Shown here: piece after piece, positions 20,013 to 29,226 of the stretch
Numbering within the stretch: the first letter of the stretch is position 1
Layout of the letters: every line of letters starts with the position of its first letter
NCBI RefSeq assembly: GCF_030408795.1
Contig: NZ_CP047211.1
Location: 62,001 to 126,000, forward strand
DNA: 64,000 bases
Source of the DNA: Corynebacterium hansenii
Lineage (GTDB): Bacteria > Actinomycetota > Actinomycetes > Mycobacteriales > Mycobacteriaceae
Direction of reading: 5' to 3'
Translations under genes and position numbers: made by a program
The notes under the pieces: model-generated
Databases searched by the model: none
What the model was told of the DNA's origin: nothing
What the model saw: the letters and a program-made list of their open reading frames with translations, nothing else

Positions 20013-20028
20013 CTTACGCAGGCGTAAG
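20013..20028. promoter_or_regulatory. palindromic operator candidate upstream of trhA
   Basis: CTTACGC-AG-GCGTAAG is a perfect 7-base inverted repeat 8 bases upstream of the trhA ATG. It sits in an AT-richer stretch (gcaaataatcatcg upstream) where a promoter would be expected, and no Shine-Dalgarno lies between it and the start. The size and symmetry suit a TetR/MarR-type repressor, which is not encoded in the window. Confidence 0.5.
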
Positions 20029-20036
20029 CTGCCAGT

Positions 20037-20915
20037 ATGCGACCTGACGCTTTCGAGGCCCACGACGCGGACGCCACGACCACCGCCGGCGTGCCGCCCC
20101 GGATCGATCTGACGCCGCACGTCCCCGCCGAAGGTGCGGCGGGACCGGCGGCGTCGGCCGATTCGGCGGGCGCGACCGCGGCCCCGATCAGCGCGGAGGA
20201 ACGCGAGGCGCGCCCCAACGTCCCGCCCGAGGAGACGCCCCGGCGCCGCCGGCGACCCCGCTACGACCGCGGCCCCCGCCCGCTGCTGCGCGGCGTCCTC
20301 CACGAACGGTCGACGTGGGGCTTCCTCGGCTCGGGCATCGCCCTGATCGTCGTCACCGCCACCGCGCACGGGATGGGCATCGCCACGTGGATGTCGGCGC
20401 TGTACGTCGTGTGCCTGATCGGCTCGATGGCCGTGTCGGCGCTCTACCACCTGGGCCCGTGGCGCAGCGAGTCCGCGGTGCTCATGTGGCGCCGCGCCGA
20501 CCACGCGATGATCGCCGTGTTCATCGCCGGCACCTACGGGCCCGTCTCCGTCATGGCGCTGCCACCCGAACGCGCCGCGCTGCTGCTCGGGCTGTGTTGG
20601 GCGGGCACCCTGTTCGCGGTGCTGCTCAACGTCGTGTGGGTCAACCACCCCAGATGGATGGGCGTGGGCGTCTACCTGCTGCTGGGCTGGCTGGTCATCT
20701 GGGAGATCCCGGACCTGTGGAACGGCCTCGGCCCGGCGGTGACCATCCTGCTGGGCGTCGGCGGCTTCATCTACACCCTCGGCGCCCTGGTCTACGCCCT
20801 GAAGTGGCCCAACCCGTCGCGGCGCTTCTTCGGCTTCCACGAGGTGTTCCACGCCGCCACCATCGTCGCCGCGACGCTGCACCACATCGCCATCTGGCTG
20901 GCCGTCACGGCGTAG
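20037..20915 (+). CDS. trhA: haemolysin III / PAQR family membrane protein
   Basis: A 292-residue seven-helix membrane protein of the haemolysin III (TrhA, PAQR-related) family, implicated in membrane-energetics and lipid homeostasis rather than true haemolysis. Conserved pieces: SALYHLGPW, RRADHAMIAVFIAGTY and C-terminal GFHEVFHAATIVAATLHH, which supply the Ser/Asp/His metal site. Residues 1-80 form an unusual Ala/Pro-rich, then Arg-rich cytoplasmic tail (TPRRRRRPRYDRGPR). Upstream is a palindromic operator candidate. The ogt gene begins 25 bases after the stop. Confidence 0.87.
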   Translation: MRPDAFEAHDADATTTAGVPPRIDLTPHVPAEGAAGPAASADSAGATAAPISAEEREARPNVPPEETPRRRRRPRYDRGPRPLLRGVLHERSTWGFLGSGIALIVVTATAHGMGIATWMSALYVVCLIGSMAVSALYHLGPWRSESAVLMWRRADHAMIAVFIAGTYGPVSVMALPPERAALLLGLCWAGTLFAVLLNVVWVNHPRWMGVGVYLLLGWLVIWEIPDLWNGLGPAVTILLGVGGFIYTLGALVYALKWPNPSRRFFGFHEVFHAATIVAATLHHIAIWLAVTA

Positions 20916-20939
20916 GCGCCGCGCATCTACCCTGGGCGC

Positions 20940-21416
20940 ATGGCCACGACATCGTTCGACTCCCCGCTCGGCCCGCTGGGGCTCGCCGCGTCGCCGCGCG
21001 GGCTCGTCGAAGTGTCCCTGCGCGGGCCCGTCGCACCGCACGGGCCTGAGGACGACCCCGACGCGCGGGCGATCCTGGACGTCGCGCGGCGCCAACTCAC
21101 CGAGTACTTTGCCGGCGAGCGCCGGGAGTTTGACGTTCCGCTGGACGTCGACCTCGGCGACGGGTTCCGGGGGCGGGCGCTCGCCGCGCTGACCCGCGTC
21201 CCCTTCGGCGAGACCGTCACCTACGGCGGACTGGCGGACGCCGCCGGATACCCGAAAGCCGCACGGGCGGCGGGCACGGCGTGCTCGACCAATCCGCTGG
21301 CGATCTTCATCCCCTGCCACCGCGTCGTGCCGGCGTCGGGGGGCATCGGCAAATACGGCGGCGGCGAGCCCATGAAGCGGGCGCTGCTGGAACTGGAGGG
21401 AACCGCGAATGCGTGA
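20940..21416 (+). CDS. ogt: methylated-DNA-protein cysteine methyltransferase
   Basis: A 158-residue suicide repair protein that transfers the methyl group of O6-methylguanine to its own cysteine, Cys126 in IFIPCHRVV. RVPFGETVTYGGLA is the conserved DNA-binding helix region before it. There is no Ada-type N-terminal domain. The window also encodes the alkylation glycosylase tag 4 kb away, but the two are not in one operon. The downstream nitroreductase starts 30 bases later and may be co-transcribed. Confidence 0.92.
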   Translation: MATTSFDSPLGPLGLAASPRGLVEVSLRGPVAPHGPEDDPDARAILDVARRQLTEYFAGERREFDVPLDVDLGDGFRGRALAALTRVPFGETVTYGGLADAAGYPKAARAAGTACSTNPLAIFIPCHRVVPASGGIGKYGGGEPMKRALLELEGTANA

Positions 21417-21446
21417 GGGATACGCACATGCCGGAAGGAACCGCAC

Positions 21447-22118
21447 ATGACTGACCCGAACACCGGCCCGGCCGATTTCCGCGCCCGGTTCGACGCCATG
21501 GTTCGCGCCCGCCGGGCGAACCGCGAATTCCTGCCCGAGGCGTTGCCCGAAGACGAGATCGCGGAATTCCTGGATCTGGTCCTCACCGCCCCGTCGGCGT
21601 TCAACATGCAGGCCCGCGCCATCGTGCGGGTGCGGAACCCTGAGGTCCGCGCCGCGGTGCACGAGGCCACGCGCGGCCAGCGCCAGGTCCTCGAGGCCCC
21701 GCTGCTGCTCGCCTTCATCGCCGAGCCCGACGGCTGGGAGGACACGTTCGACGAAGTCGCGGCCCAGAACATCGGGTCGGGCCTGTGGGACGGCGCCTTC
21801 GCCGCGCAGAAGCGCGACCGCATCGCCGGCTTCCAGAAGGAGCGCCGCGACCTCGGCCGCTCCCGCGAGTACGCCATCCGCGACGCCATGATCGCCGCGT
21901 CCTTCGCCATGTTGGCCGCCGAGGCCCGCGGCTGGGCCACCTCCCCGATGACCGGCTTCGACGAGGCCGAGCTCAAGCGCGCCCTCGGTGCCGGCGATTC
22001 CGCCCGCGATGTCGCGGTCGCGCTGCTGCTGGCGGTGGGCCGTCCCTCCGGCGCGCCCCGCGACCCCGGCCGGTTGCCGCTCGCGCGGCGGGTGTACGTC
22101 GACCGGTACCCGCTCTGA
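21447..22118 (+). CDS. nitroreductase family FMN oxidoreductase
   Basis: A 223-residue FMN-binding nitroreductase-fold protein. RRANREFLPEALPEDEIAEFLDL is the N-terminal FMN-phosphate region, APSAFNMQ matches the family's APSxxNxQ motif, and AAEARGWATSPMTGFDEAELKRAL is the conserved C-terminal region. Natural substrate unknown; the family reduces nitroaromatics and quinones with NAD(P)H. A weak GGAAGG lies 10 bases upstream of the ATG. A strong hairpin (22124-22164) follows immediately, ending the trhA-ogt-nitroreductase group. Confidence 0.87.
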   Translation: MTDPNTGPADFRARFDAMVRARRANREFLPEALPEDEIAEFLDLVLTAPSAFNMQARAIVRVRNPEVRAAVHEATRGQRQVLEAPLLLAFIAEPDGWEDTFDEVAAQNIGSGLWDGAFAAQKRDRIAGFQKERRDLGRSREYAIRDAMIAASFAMLAAEARGWATSPMTGFDEAELKRALGAGDSARDVAVALLLAVGRPSGAPRDPGRLPLARRVYVDRYPL

Positions 22119-22123
22119 AAAGA

Positions 22124-22164
22124 GCTTGGCGACGGCCCACGCGGAACATGGGCCGTCGCCAAGC
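22124..22164. terminator. bidirectional terminator built from two inverted GCTTGGCGACG words
   Basis: Perfect 16-base arms GCTTGGCGACGGCCCA and its complement (22124-22139, 22149-22164) with a 9-base loop, flanked by AAAAGA and GAAAAA. It lies between convergent genes (nitroreductase and fadH). Each arm begins with a copy of the dispersed GCTTNNCGACG word, so the terminator is itself an inverted pair of that word. Confidence 0.88.
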
Positions 22165-22253
22165 GAAAAAGCAGCCGCCAAGCGGAAAGCGGCCGCCGAG
22201 CGGACAGCGGCGGGCAGCCGCCGAGCGGGAATCGGCGGCAAACCGCCCGACCG

Positions 22254-24377
22254 TCAGCGCGACAGCTCGGCCGCCAGCTCGACGGCCTGGCGGATGGCGC
22301 GCTTGGCGTCGAGCTCCGCGGCGACGTCGGCCCCGCCGATCACGTGGATGCGCGGATCCTCCGCCCCCGCGCCCAGCGCCGACCGGTCGGACTCCTGGCC
22401 GGTGCAGACGATGACGTTGTCCACCGCGATGACCTTCCGCTCGCCGTCGACCGTGATGTGCAGGCCGTCGTCGTCGATGCGGTCGTAGGTGACGCCGGTG
22501 TACTGGTGGACGCCGGCCTTCTTCAGCTCGGCGCGGTGCACCCAGCCGGTGGTTTTGCCCAGGCCCTTGCCGATGCGCGTCTGCTTGCGCTGCAGCAGAT
22601 GCACCTCGCGCAACGGCTTTTCGTCGACCGGCTTGCCCAGCCCGCCCGGCGCCTCCGCAGGGTCGACGACGCCCCACGCCCGGCGCCACTGCTCCAGCGA
22701 CTGGTTCGGCTCGCGGGTCAGGTACTCGGCGACGTCGACGCCGATGCCGCCGGCACCGATGACCGCCACCCGCGCGCCGGCGGTGCGGCGGCCGGACAGC
22801 AGGTCGTCGTAGGGGATCACGCAATCGTGGTCGATGCCGGGGATCTCGGGGATGCGCGGCACCACGCCCGCGGAGTAGACGATGTGGTCGAACGGCTTGG
22901 CCACCTCGTCCACCGGCGTCGCCTCGAACGACGGGTCGGCGTCCCGGTCCTCCTTCTGCTTTGCGACGTCGCCGGCACCCGCGGAGGCGTCGTGAAGCTG
23001 ATCCGCAGTGGCGCGATGATTGAGGTGCACCGGCACGCCGAGGACCTCCAGGCGGCGCGAGAAGTAGCGCAGCGTGTGGGCGTACTCCTCCTTGCCCGGG
23101 ATGGCCGCGGCGAGGCGGAACTGGCCGCCGATCGCGTCGGAGGCCTCGAAGATCTCGACGTCGTGGCCGCGGACGGCGGCGGCTTCGGCGAAGGCCAGGC
23201 CGGCGACGCCCGCGCCGATCACGGCGACGCGCCGCGGCGTCGCCGCCGGGCGCGGGGTGAGCTCCAGCTCTCGGCCCGCCACCGGGTTGACCAGGCAGGA
23301 CACCTTCTTGTTGGCGAAGGTGTGGTCCAGGCAGGCCTGGTTGCAGGCGATGCACGTGTTGATCTCGTCCGCGCGGCCGTCGCGGGCCTTGTGCACGAAA
23401 TCCGGGTCGGCCAGCATCTGGCGGGCCAGCGACACCATGTCCGCCTGGCCGGAGGCGAGGATGTCCTCCGCCACGCCGGGGTCGTTGATGCGGTTCGACG
23501 CGCACACCGGCACGTCGACGGCCGCCTTGAGCCGGCCGGACAGCTCCGCGAACGCCGCCCGCGGCACCGAGGTGACGATGGTGGGCACCCGCGCCTCATG
23601 CCAGCCGATGCCCGTGTTCAGCAGATCGACGCCGGCGTCGACCAGGCGGCCCGCGAGCTCCTCGGTCTCGTCCCACGTCTGGCCGTCCTCGACCAGGTCC
23701 TGCAGCGAAATGCGGTACTGCAGCATGAAGTCGTCGCCGACCTCCGCGCGGATGCGCCGCACGATCTCGATGGGCAGCGACATCCGCCGCCGCGCCGAGC
23801 CGCCCCACTCGTCGGTGCGGCGGTTGGTGCGCCGCGCCAGGAACTGGTTGAGCAGGTAGCCCTCCGAGCCCATGATCTCGATGCCGTCGTAGCCCGCGCG
23901 CTGCGCCAGCTTCGCCGATCGCACGTAGGCGCGGATGGTGCGCTCGACGTCGAAGCCGGCCAGGCGGCGCGCCTTGAACGGGGTGATCGGCGACTTCGAC
24001 GTCTCCGCCGAGCGGATGAACGGGTGGTAACCGTAGCGGCCGGCGTGCAGCACCTGCAGCACCACGTGCGCGCCGTGGGCGTGGACGGCGTCGGTGACGC
24101 GGCGGTGGCCGTCGGCCATGCGCTTCGACGCCATCATCGAGCCGCCCGGCAGCAGCCAGCCCTCGACGTTGGGGGCGTAGCCGCCGGTGACCAGCAGCGC
24201 CGCGCCGCCTTCGGCGCGGCGGGCGAGGTAGGCGGCGAGCTTGGGCAGATTCCGGGAGCGTTCCTCGAAGCCGGTGTGCATCGAGCCCATCATGACGCGG
24301 TTGCGCAGGGTCAGGGGACCGGCCTGGATGGGCGACAGCAGGGTGGGGTAAGCGGGGCTGGGCGCGGTGGTCGACAT
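22254..24377 (-). CDS. fadH: NADPH-dependent 2,4-dienoyl-CoA reductase
   Basis: A 707-residue multidomain flavoprotein like FadH. Residues 1-335 form the old-yellow-enzyme barrel (IQAGPLTLRNRVMMGSMH, GSEGYLLNQFLARRTNRR). Around 338-360 the cysteines of CIACNQACLDH...VSCLVNP hold the 4Fe-4S cluster. VAVIGAGVAGLAFAEAA (about 384) begins the FAD domain and VAVIGAGGIGVDVAEYL (about 537) the NADPH domain. The product of unsaturated fatty acid beta-oxidation (2,4-dienoyl-CoA) is the expected substrate, though related 2-enoate reductases look alike. An Asp/Lys-rich insert around 460-490 is extra. Start ATG complement of 24375-24377. Confidence 0.85.
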   Translation of the reverse strand: MSTTAPSPAYPTLLSPIQAGPLTLRNRVMMGSMHTGFEERSRNLPKLAAYLARRAEGGAALLVTGGYAPNVEGWLLPGGSMMASKRMADGHRRVTDAVHAHGAHVVLQVLHAGRYGYHPFIRSAETSKSPITPFKARRLAGFDVERTIRAYVRSAKLAQRAGYDGIEIMGSEGYLLNQFLARRTNRRTDEWGGSARRRMSLPIEIVRRIRAEVGDDFMLQYRISLQDLVEDGQTWDETEELAGRLVDAGVDLLNTGIGWHEARVPTIVTSVPRAAFAELSGRLKAAVDVPVCASNRINDPGVAEDILASGQADMVSLARQMLADPDFVHKARDGRADEINTCIACNQACLDHTFANKKVSCLVNPVAGRELELTPRPAATPRRVAVIGAGVAGLAFAEAAAVRGHDVEIFEASDAIGGQFRLAAAIPGKEEYAHTLRYFSRRLEVLGVPVHLNHRATADQLHDASAGAGDVAKQKEDRDADPSFEATPVDEVAKPFDHIVYSAGVVPRIPEIPGIDHDCVIPYDDLLSGRRTAGARVAVIGAGGIGVDVAEYLTREPNQSLEQWRRAWGVVDPAEAPGGLGKPVDEKPLREVHLLQRKQTRIGKGLGKTTGWVHRAELKKAGVHQYTGVTYDRIDDDGLHITVDGERKVIAVDNVIVCTGQESDRSALGAGAEDPRIHVIGGADVAAELDAKRAIRQAVELAAELSR

Positions 24378-24513
24378 GTATGGGAGTATCTCATTTTTCG
24401 GCGGGAATGTGGCGCGTATCACCGAATGTGGCCGTCGGGTGCCCGCGCCCGGTTCGTCGCCGCCCCACCGCCGAATGCGCCGGTAACCTCGGCGGGGTAG
24501 GAGGAGGGACGGC

Positions 24514-25590
24514 TTGAGGCACATCAACGGGAACCGGAACCGCCGCAGCATGCTGAAATTGCTCGGGCTCGCCGCCGTCGGCGCCACCGCCGGAGTGATC
24601 GCCGGGCGCGTCGTCGACGTCGCCGGGTCGCCGGGCGACGCCCCCGGGACGCCGTCGACGACGTCGCGCGTGGCCGGCACCCCGCATCGCGCGCCGGGCC
24701 CGGAGGTGCGGCCGAGGGTCGTCGACTCCGGGTCGCCGGTGACCATGCGCATGACCTACGGCGCCGATGCCCGCCAATTCGGCGACCTCCACCTCCCGCC
24801 CGCCATGGTCGAGGGCGCCCCGGCGCCCACGCGCGCGGAAGGTCCCGAAGGGGTCCGCGCCGAGGCGGCGGCGCGAACCACGGTGCGGTCGGCGCGCCCG
24901 GTGCCGCTGGTGGTGATGATCCACGGCGGCGGCTGGACCGACGGGTCGACGGCCGCCAGCACCGCGCACCAGGCGAAGGACCTCGCCGATTCCGGATTGG
25001 CCGTGTGGAACATCGAGTACCGCGGCACCGGCGGCGAGGGCGGTTGGCCGCGGACGTACGAGGACGTCGCCGCCGCCATCGACGTCATCCCGCACCTGGC
25101 GGCCCGCTCGCCGGTGCCCCTGGATCTGGGCCGCGTGGCCGTCACGGGGGTCAGCGCCGGCGGCAGCCTGGCCGCGTGGGCGGCGAACAGGGAAGCGCTT
25201 CCCGACGGCGCGCCGGGCGCGAAGCCGGCGTTCCCCATCCGCAATTGCGTGGCGATGTGCGGCGTCTACGACCTCGCCCGGGCGATCCGGTGGGGCGATC
25301 CGTTCATCCTCCCCCTTTTGGGCGGCGCGCCCGAAGAATTCCCCGATCGGTACCGCGGCACGTCTCCCATCGCGTATTTCGCGCCGGGCGTGCGCACCGT
25401 CGTGTTCCACGGCCGCAACGACACGGTCGTCGACGTGCAGCAGGCCATCTCCTACGAGGCCGCCGCACGACGGCACGGCCGGCCCGTCGAAACGCACATC
25501 TTCGACGATGCCTCGCACGGCTCCTGGGCCGAGATCCACGGCCCGCAATGGCGGGCGGTGAAGCAGGCGCTGCTCGCGCAGTTGCGCTGA
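24514..25590 (+). CDS. Tat-exported alpha/beta hydrolase (esterase), paralogue of 30117-31046
   Basis: A 358-residue exported esterase of the BD-FAE/hormone-sensitive-lipase-like group. The TTG at 24514 is taken as start because GGAGGAGGGA (24497-24507) sits 6 bases upstream and the resulting N-terminus holds a twin-arginine signal RNRRSMLKLLG plus a hydrophobic stretch. MIHGGGW is the oxyanion-hole motif; GVSAGGS gives Ser214; HGRND and DASHGSW give the Asp and His. Residues 60-120 are an Ala/Arg-rich variable region. It is about 50% alike in its core to the esterase at 30117-31046; together they bracket lysX. Substrate unknown. Confidence 0.83.
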   Translation: MRHINGNRNRRSMLKLLGLAAVGATAGVIAGRVVDVAGSPGDAPGTPSTTSRVAGTPHRAPGPEVRPRVVDSGSPVTMRMTYGADARQFGDLHLPPAMVEGAPAPTRAEGPEGVRAEAAARTTVRSARPVPLVVMIHGGGWTDGSTAASTAHQAKDLADSGLAVWNIEYRGTGGEGGWPRTYEDVAAAIDVIPHLAARSPVPLDLGRVAVTGVSAGGSLAAWAANREALPDGAPGAKPAFPIRNCVAMCGVYDLARAIRWGDPFILPLLGGAPEEFPDRYRGTSPIAYFAPGVRTVVFHGRNDTVVDVQQAISYEAAARRHGRPVETHIFDDASHGSWAEIHGPQWRAVKQALLAQLR

Positions 25591-25681
25591 CCGGGCGCGG
25601 CGCGGGGCGACGGGGCGCGGCGTCGAAGCGGTACCGAAGGGAACGCGCTGACCCGGTGCGGCGCGGGGCGACGGGGCGCGG
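25585..25681 (+). repeat. direct repeat in the lysX upstream region
   Basis: Two copies of a roughly 36-base unit starting CGCTGACC (25585-25620 and 25646-25681) differ at a few positions only and are separated by 25 bases. The first copy overlaps the end of the esterase gene. The remaining part of this 330-base gap before lysX (25682-25922) shows no gene; a weak AT-rich stretch GTTGATAAGCGTTGGGG near 25763 may contain the lysX promoter. Confidence 0.6.
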
Positions 25682-25922
25682 TGTTGCGGCGCGGGCATCG
25701 CTCACATGCGGGGGTGATCCGGGGTTCCCGCCCGGCCCCGATGCCCACATATCGGAGACGATTGTTGATAAGCGTTGGGGTTGACCGATCAAGGTGCCCC
25801 CTTCATCGGCGGTACCCTCGGCGGCGAGATGCCGCCGTCGGCATCGTCGCCCGTAGCAAAGGGCCCCGCCGCACGGCCGCGACGGCCGCGCCCGGAAGGG
25901 CCCCCGTCCCCGAGGATCCATC

Positions 25923-28900
25923 ATGAAAACATCCGTCCTGCGGCGGATCATCGACGCCACCCCCACGTGGTACGGGTGGTTGCTGACCATCCACGCGCTG
26001 ATCGCCCTGGCGTTCAGCCTCGTGCCCGCCTGGCGCGGGCCGCTGCTGAGCCTGCGCATCCTGCTCGACACCGTGCTGCTGCCGGTGCCCGAAACCTCTC
26101 TGGCGTGGTCGGTGTCGCTGCTGCTGCTGGCGGGCGGGATCTTCAGCCGCAAGCGCATCGCATGGTGGATCGCGGTGGCCATGACCGTGCTGGTCATCGG
26201 CATGACGGTGTCCATGATGGGCGAGTGGTGGGTCATGTCGCCGGTGGACGAGGAGATCGAGATCATCGGGCTGTTCGCGGTGGGCACTCTGCTGCAGGCG
26301 CTGATCCTGACGTTCGTGATCCTGGCGCACGACCAGTTCCGCGCCCGCGTCCGGCCGGGCGCCGTGTGGCGGGGCCTGGCCACCTGGGCCGCCGGCGCCG
26401 TGATCGCCGTCCTCGCGGGCTGGGCCCTGGTGTCGGCGTTCCCCGGGCACGGCGGCCGCGCGCCGGCGCTCCCCGAGGGCGAGCGCTTCTGGTGGGCGCT
26501 GAACAAGGTCGCGGGCCTGTCGCTGGTCGATCCCCGCGCCTCCACCGGCCGCCCGCCGACGTGGGTCGACCTGGTGTTGGGCGCGCTCGGCGCGCTGGTC
26601 ATCATCGTCGCCGTCTACGTCCTGCTGCGGTCCCAGTCCGGCCGCAACGCGCTGACCGCCGACGACGAAACCGCCCTGCGCGCGCTGCTGGCCCGCTGGG
26701 GCGAAGAGGACTCGCTGGGCTACTTCGCCACCCGCCGCGACAAGTCGGTGGTCTACGCCGAATCCGGCCTGGCCGCGGTGACCTACCGCGTGGAGGTCGG
26801 CGTGGCGCTGGCCTCGGGCGATCCGGTCGGCTCCCCGGAGGAATGGGACGCCGCCATCGTGGCGTTCCTCGCGCGCGCCGAGGAATTCGGCTGGGTGCCG
26901 GCCGTGATGGGCGCCTCCGGCGAGGGCGCCCGCGCCTACCGCCGCCACGGCCTGATGGAGTTCCATCTGGGCGACGAGGCGATCCTGGACACGACGACGT
27001 TCCGCCTCACCGGCCCCGAGCGCAAGCCCATCCGCCAGGCGGTGCACCGCGCCCGCAACGCCGGCGCGACGGTGCGCATCCGGCGCCACGGCGACCTGTC
27101 CGCCGAGGAACTGGCGGCGGTGTCCGACGACGCCGACGCCTGGCGCGACACCACCGACGAACGCGGCTTCTCCATGGCGCTGGGCCGCCTCGGCGACCCC
27201 GCCGATTCCGACTGCCTGCTTGTGGAGACCCTCGTCGATGACCGGCGCGTGGCCCTGCTGAGCTTCTCGCCGTGGGGCCGCACCGGCGCGTCCCTGGATC
27301 TGATGCGCCGCTCGCCCGAGGCCCCCAACGGCAGCGTCGAGCTGATGGTCTCGGAGCTGTGCCGCGAGGGCGAGGACATCGGGGTGTCGCGGATCAGCCT
27401 CAACTTCGCCGTGTTCCGCCGGGTCTTCGCCTCCGAGGACGAGCTCGGCGTCGGCCCGGTGCGCCGCACGTGGCGCCTGCTGCTGGTCTTCCTGTCCCGG
27501 TTCTGGCAGATGGAGACCCTCTACCGCTCCAACGACCGCTACGGCCCCGAGTGGCTGCCGCGCTACCTGTGCTTCGAGTCGCCGCGCACGGTCGGCCGGG
27601 TCGCCATCGCCTCCGGCATCGCCGAGGGCTTCATCCCGTGGCCCACGTGGTCGGCGCTGCGCGACTTCACCGGCGCCGTCGACCGTTCCCCGGGCGCCAT
27701 CGCGGCCTACGCCGCCGTGCCCGAGGTGCTGGCCGGCATGAACCGGCTTCCCGAGCGCCGCGTCCCCGAGCAGACGGGCGCGCGCATCGGCGCCGCCCAC
27801 CGCATGAAGGGCGAGGGCATCGACCCGTGGACCGTCGGCAACGTCCCGCAGGATTCCTGCGCCGACGTCGCCGCGGCCGAGCCTGGGACGCGGCTGTCCG
27901 TCGCCGGCCGCGTGATGGCCCGCCGCGACTTCGGCGGCGTGGTCTTCCTGATGGTCCGCGACTTCCGCGGCGAATGCCAGGTGCTGCTGGAGCGCGACCG
28001 GGCGAACAGCTTCGACCGGCTCGGCGACATCGACCTCGCCGACCTGATCTACGTCGACGGCGAGCGCGGCACGTCCCGCAACGGCGAACCGTCGCTGATG
28101 GCGGACTCGTGGGCCATCGAGGCCAAGTCGCTGCACCCGCTGCCGGACAAGGTCCACGGCCTGCGCGATCCGGAGGCCCGCGCCCGCAACCGCCACGTCG
28201 ACCTCGCCGTCGGCGACTACTCGCGCCAGGTGCTCAAGGCGCGGTCGGCGGTGCTGGGTTCGCTGCGCACGTCGCTGGGCGGCGACGGCTTCCTCGAGGT
28301 GGAGACGCCGATCCTGCAGCGCGTGCACGGCGGCGCCAACGCCCGGCCGTTCATCACGCACATCAACGCCTACGACATGGACCTTTACCTGCGCATCGCG
28401 CCGGAGCTGTACCTCAAGCGCCTGATGTGCGGCGGCGTGGACCGCGTCTTCGAGCTGGGCCGGGTGTTCCGCAACGAGGGCGTCGACGCCACGCACAATC
28501 CGGAGTTCACCATCCTCGAGGCGTACGCGGCCCACGACGACTACGAGACCATGCGCCTGCGCTGCCAGAAGATGATCCAGGACGCCGCCATCGCCGCCAA
28601 CGGAGAGTGCGTGGTGCGCGACCCGGAGGGCAACCTGGTGGACATCTCCGGCGACTGGCCGGTCAAGACGCTCTTCGGCGCGGTCACCGAGGCCGTCCGG
28701 GCGGAGGGCATCGAAACCCCGGATCTCGACGGCCGCACGCCGGAGGCACACCTGCGCGCCCTGTGCGAGCGGCTGGACATCCCCGCCCGCGCGGACTGGG
28801 ACTCGGGCCAGATCGCCCTGGAGATGTACGAGCACCTGGTGGAGGAGCGCACGACGTTCCCGACCTTCTACACCGACTTCCCGCTGTCGGTGTCTCCGCT

Positions 28901-29216
28901 GACCCGCACGCACCGCACCGATCCGACGGTGACGGAGCGCTGGGACCTGGTGGCGTGGGGCGTGGAGCTGGGCACCGCCTACACCGAGCTGACCGACCCG
29001 TTGGACCAGCGCGCCCGCCTGGAGGCGCAGTCCTTCGCGGCGGCCGGCGGCGACCCGGAGGCGATGCAGGTCGACGAGGAGTTCCTGCGCGCCCTCGAGT
29101 TCGGCATGCCCCCGGCCGGTGGCCTGGGCATGGGCGTCGACCGCGTGGTCATGCTGATCACGGGTGCGACGATCCGCGAGTCGCTGGCGTTCCCCTTCGT
29201 CCGCGACGAGAAGTGA
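25923..29216 (+). CDS. lysX: LysX: membrane lysyltransferase fused to lysyl-tRNA synthetase
   Basis: A 1097-residue bifunctional protein. Residues 1-210 hold about six to seven membrane helices; about 235-560 is the MprF-type (DUF2156) aminoacyl-phosphatidylglycerol synthase domain; about 610-720 is an OB-fold; about 740-1095 is a class II lysyl-tRNA synthetase catalytic core with motif 2 FELGRVFRNEG and motif 3 GMGVDRVVMLITG. In mycobacteria LysX charges tRNA-Lys and transfers lysine to phosphatidylglycerol, raising resistance to cationic peptides. A separate housekeeping LysRS is expected elsewhere. No strong ribosome site precedes the ATG. Two hydrolase genes follow closely and may act in the same envelope pathway. 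Confidence 0.95.
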   Translation: MKTSVLRRIIDATPTWYGWLLTIHALIALAFSLVPAWRGPLLSLRILLDTVLLPVPETSLAWSVSLLLLAGGIFSRKRIAWWIAVAMTVLVIGMTVSMMGEWWVMSPVDEEIEIIGLFAVGTLLQALILTFVILAHDQFRARVRPGAVWRGLATWAAGAVIAVLAGWALVSAFPGHGGRAPALPEGERFWWALNKVAGLSLVDPRASTGRPPTWVDLVLGALGALVIIVAVYVLLRSQSGRNALTADDETALRALLARWGEEDSLGYFATRRDKSVVYAESGLAAVTYRVEVGVALASGDPVGSPEEWDAAIVAFLARAEEFGWVPAVMGASGEGARAYRRHGLMEFHLGDEAILDTTTFRLTGPERKPIRQAVHRARNAGATVRIRRHGDLSAEELAAVSDDADAWRDTTDERGFSMALGRLGDPADSDCLLVETLVDDRRVALLSFSPWGRTGASLDLMRRSPEAPNGSVELMVSELCREGEDIGVSRISLNFAVFRRVFASEDELGVGPVRRTWRLLLVFLSRFWQMETLYRSNDRYGPEWLPRYLCFESPRTVGRVAIASGIAEGFIPWPTWSALRDFTGAVDRSPGAIAAYAAVPEVLAGMNRLPERRVPEQTGARIGAAHRMKGEGIDPWTVGNVPQDSCADVAAAEPGTRLSVAGRVMARRDFGGVVFLMVRDFRGECQVLLERDRANSFDRLGDIDLADLIYVDGERGTSRNGEPSLMADSWAIEAKSLHPLPDKVHGLRDPEARARNRHVDLAVGDYSRQVLKARSAVLGSLRTSLGGDGFLEVETPILQRVHGGANARPFITHINAYDMDLYLRIAPELYLKRLMCGGVDRVFELGRVFRNEGVDATHNPEFTILEAYAAHDDYETMRLRCQKMIQDAAIAANGECVVRDPEGNLVDISGDWPVKTLFGAVTEAVRAEGIETPDLDGRTPEAHLRALCERLDIPARADWDSGQIALEMYEHLVEERTTFPTFYTDFPLSVSPLTRTHRTDPTVTERWDLVAWGVELGTAYTELTDPLDQRARLEAQSFAAAGGDPEAMQVDEEFLRALEFGMPPAGGLGMGVDRVVMLITGATIRESLAFPFVRDEK

Positions 29217-29226
29217 GCCCGCGCCG

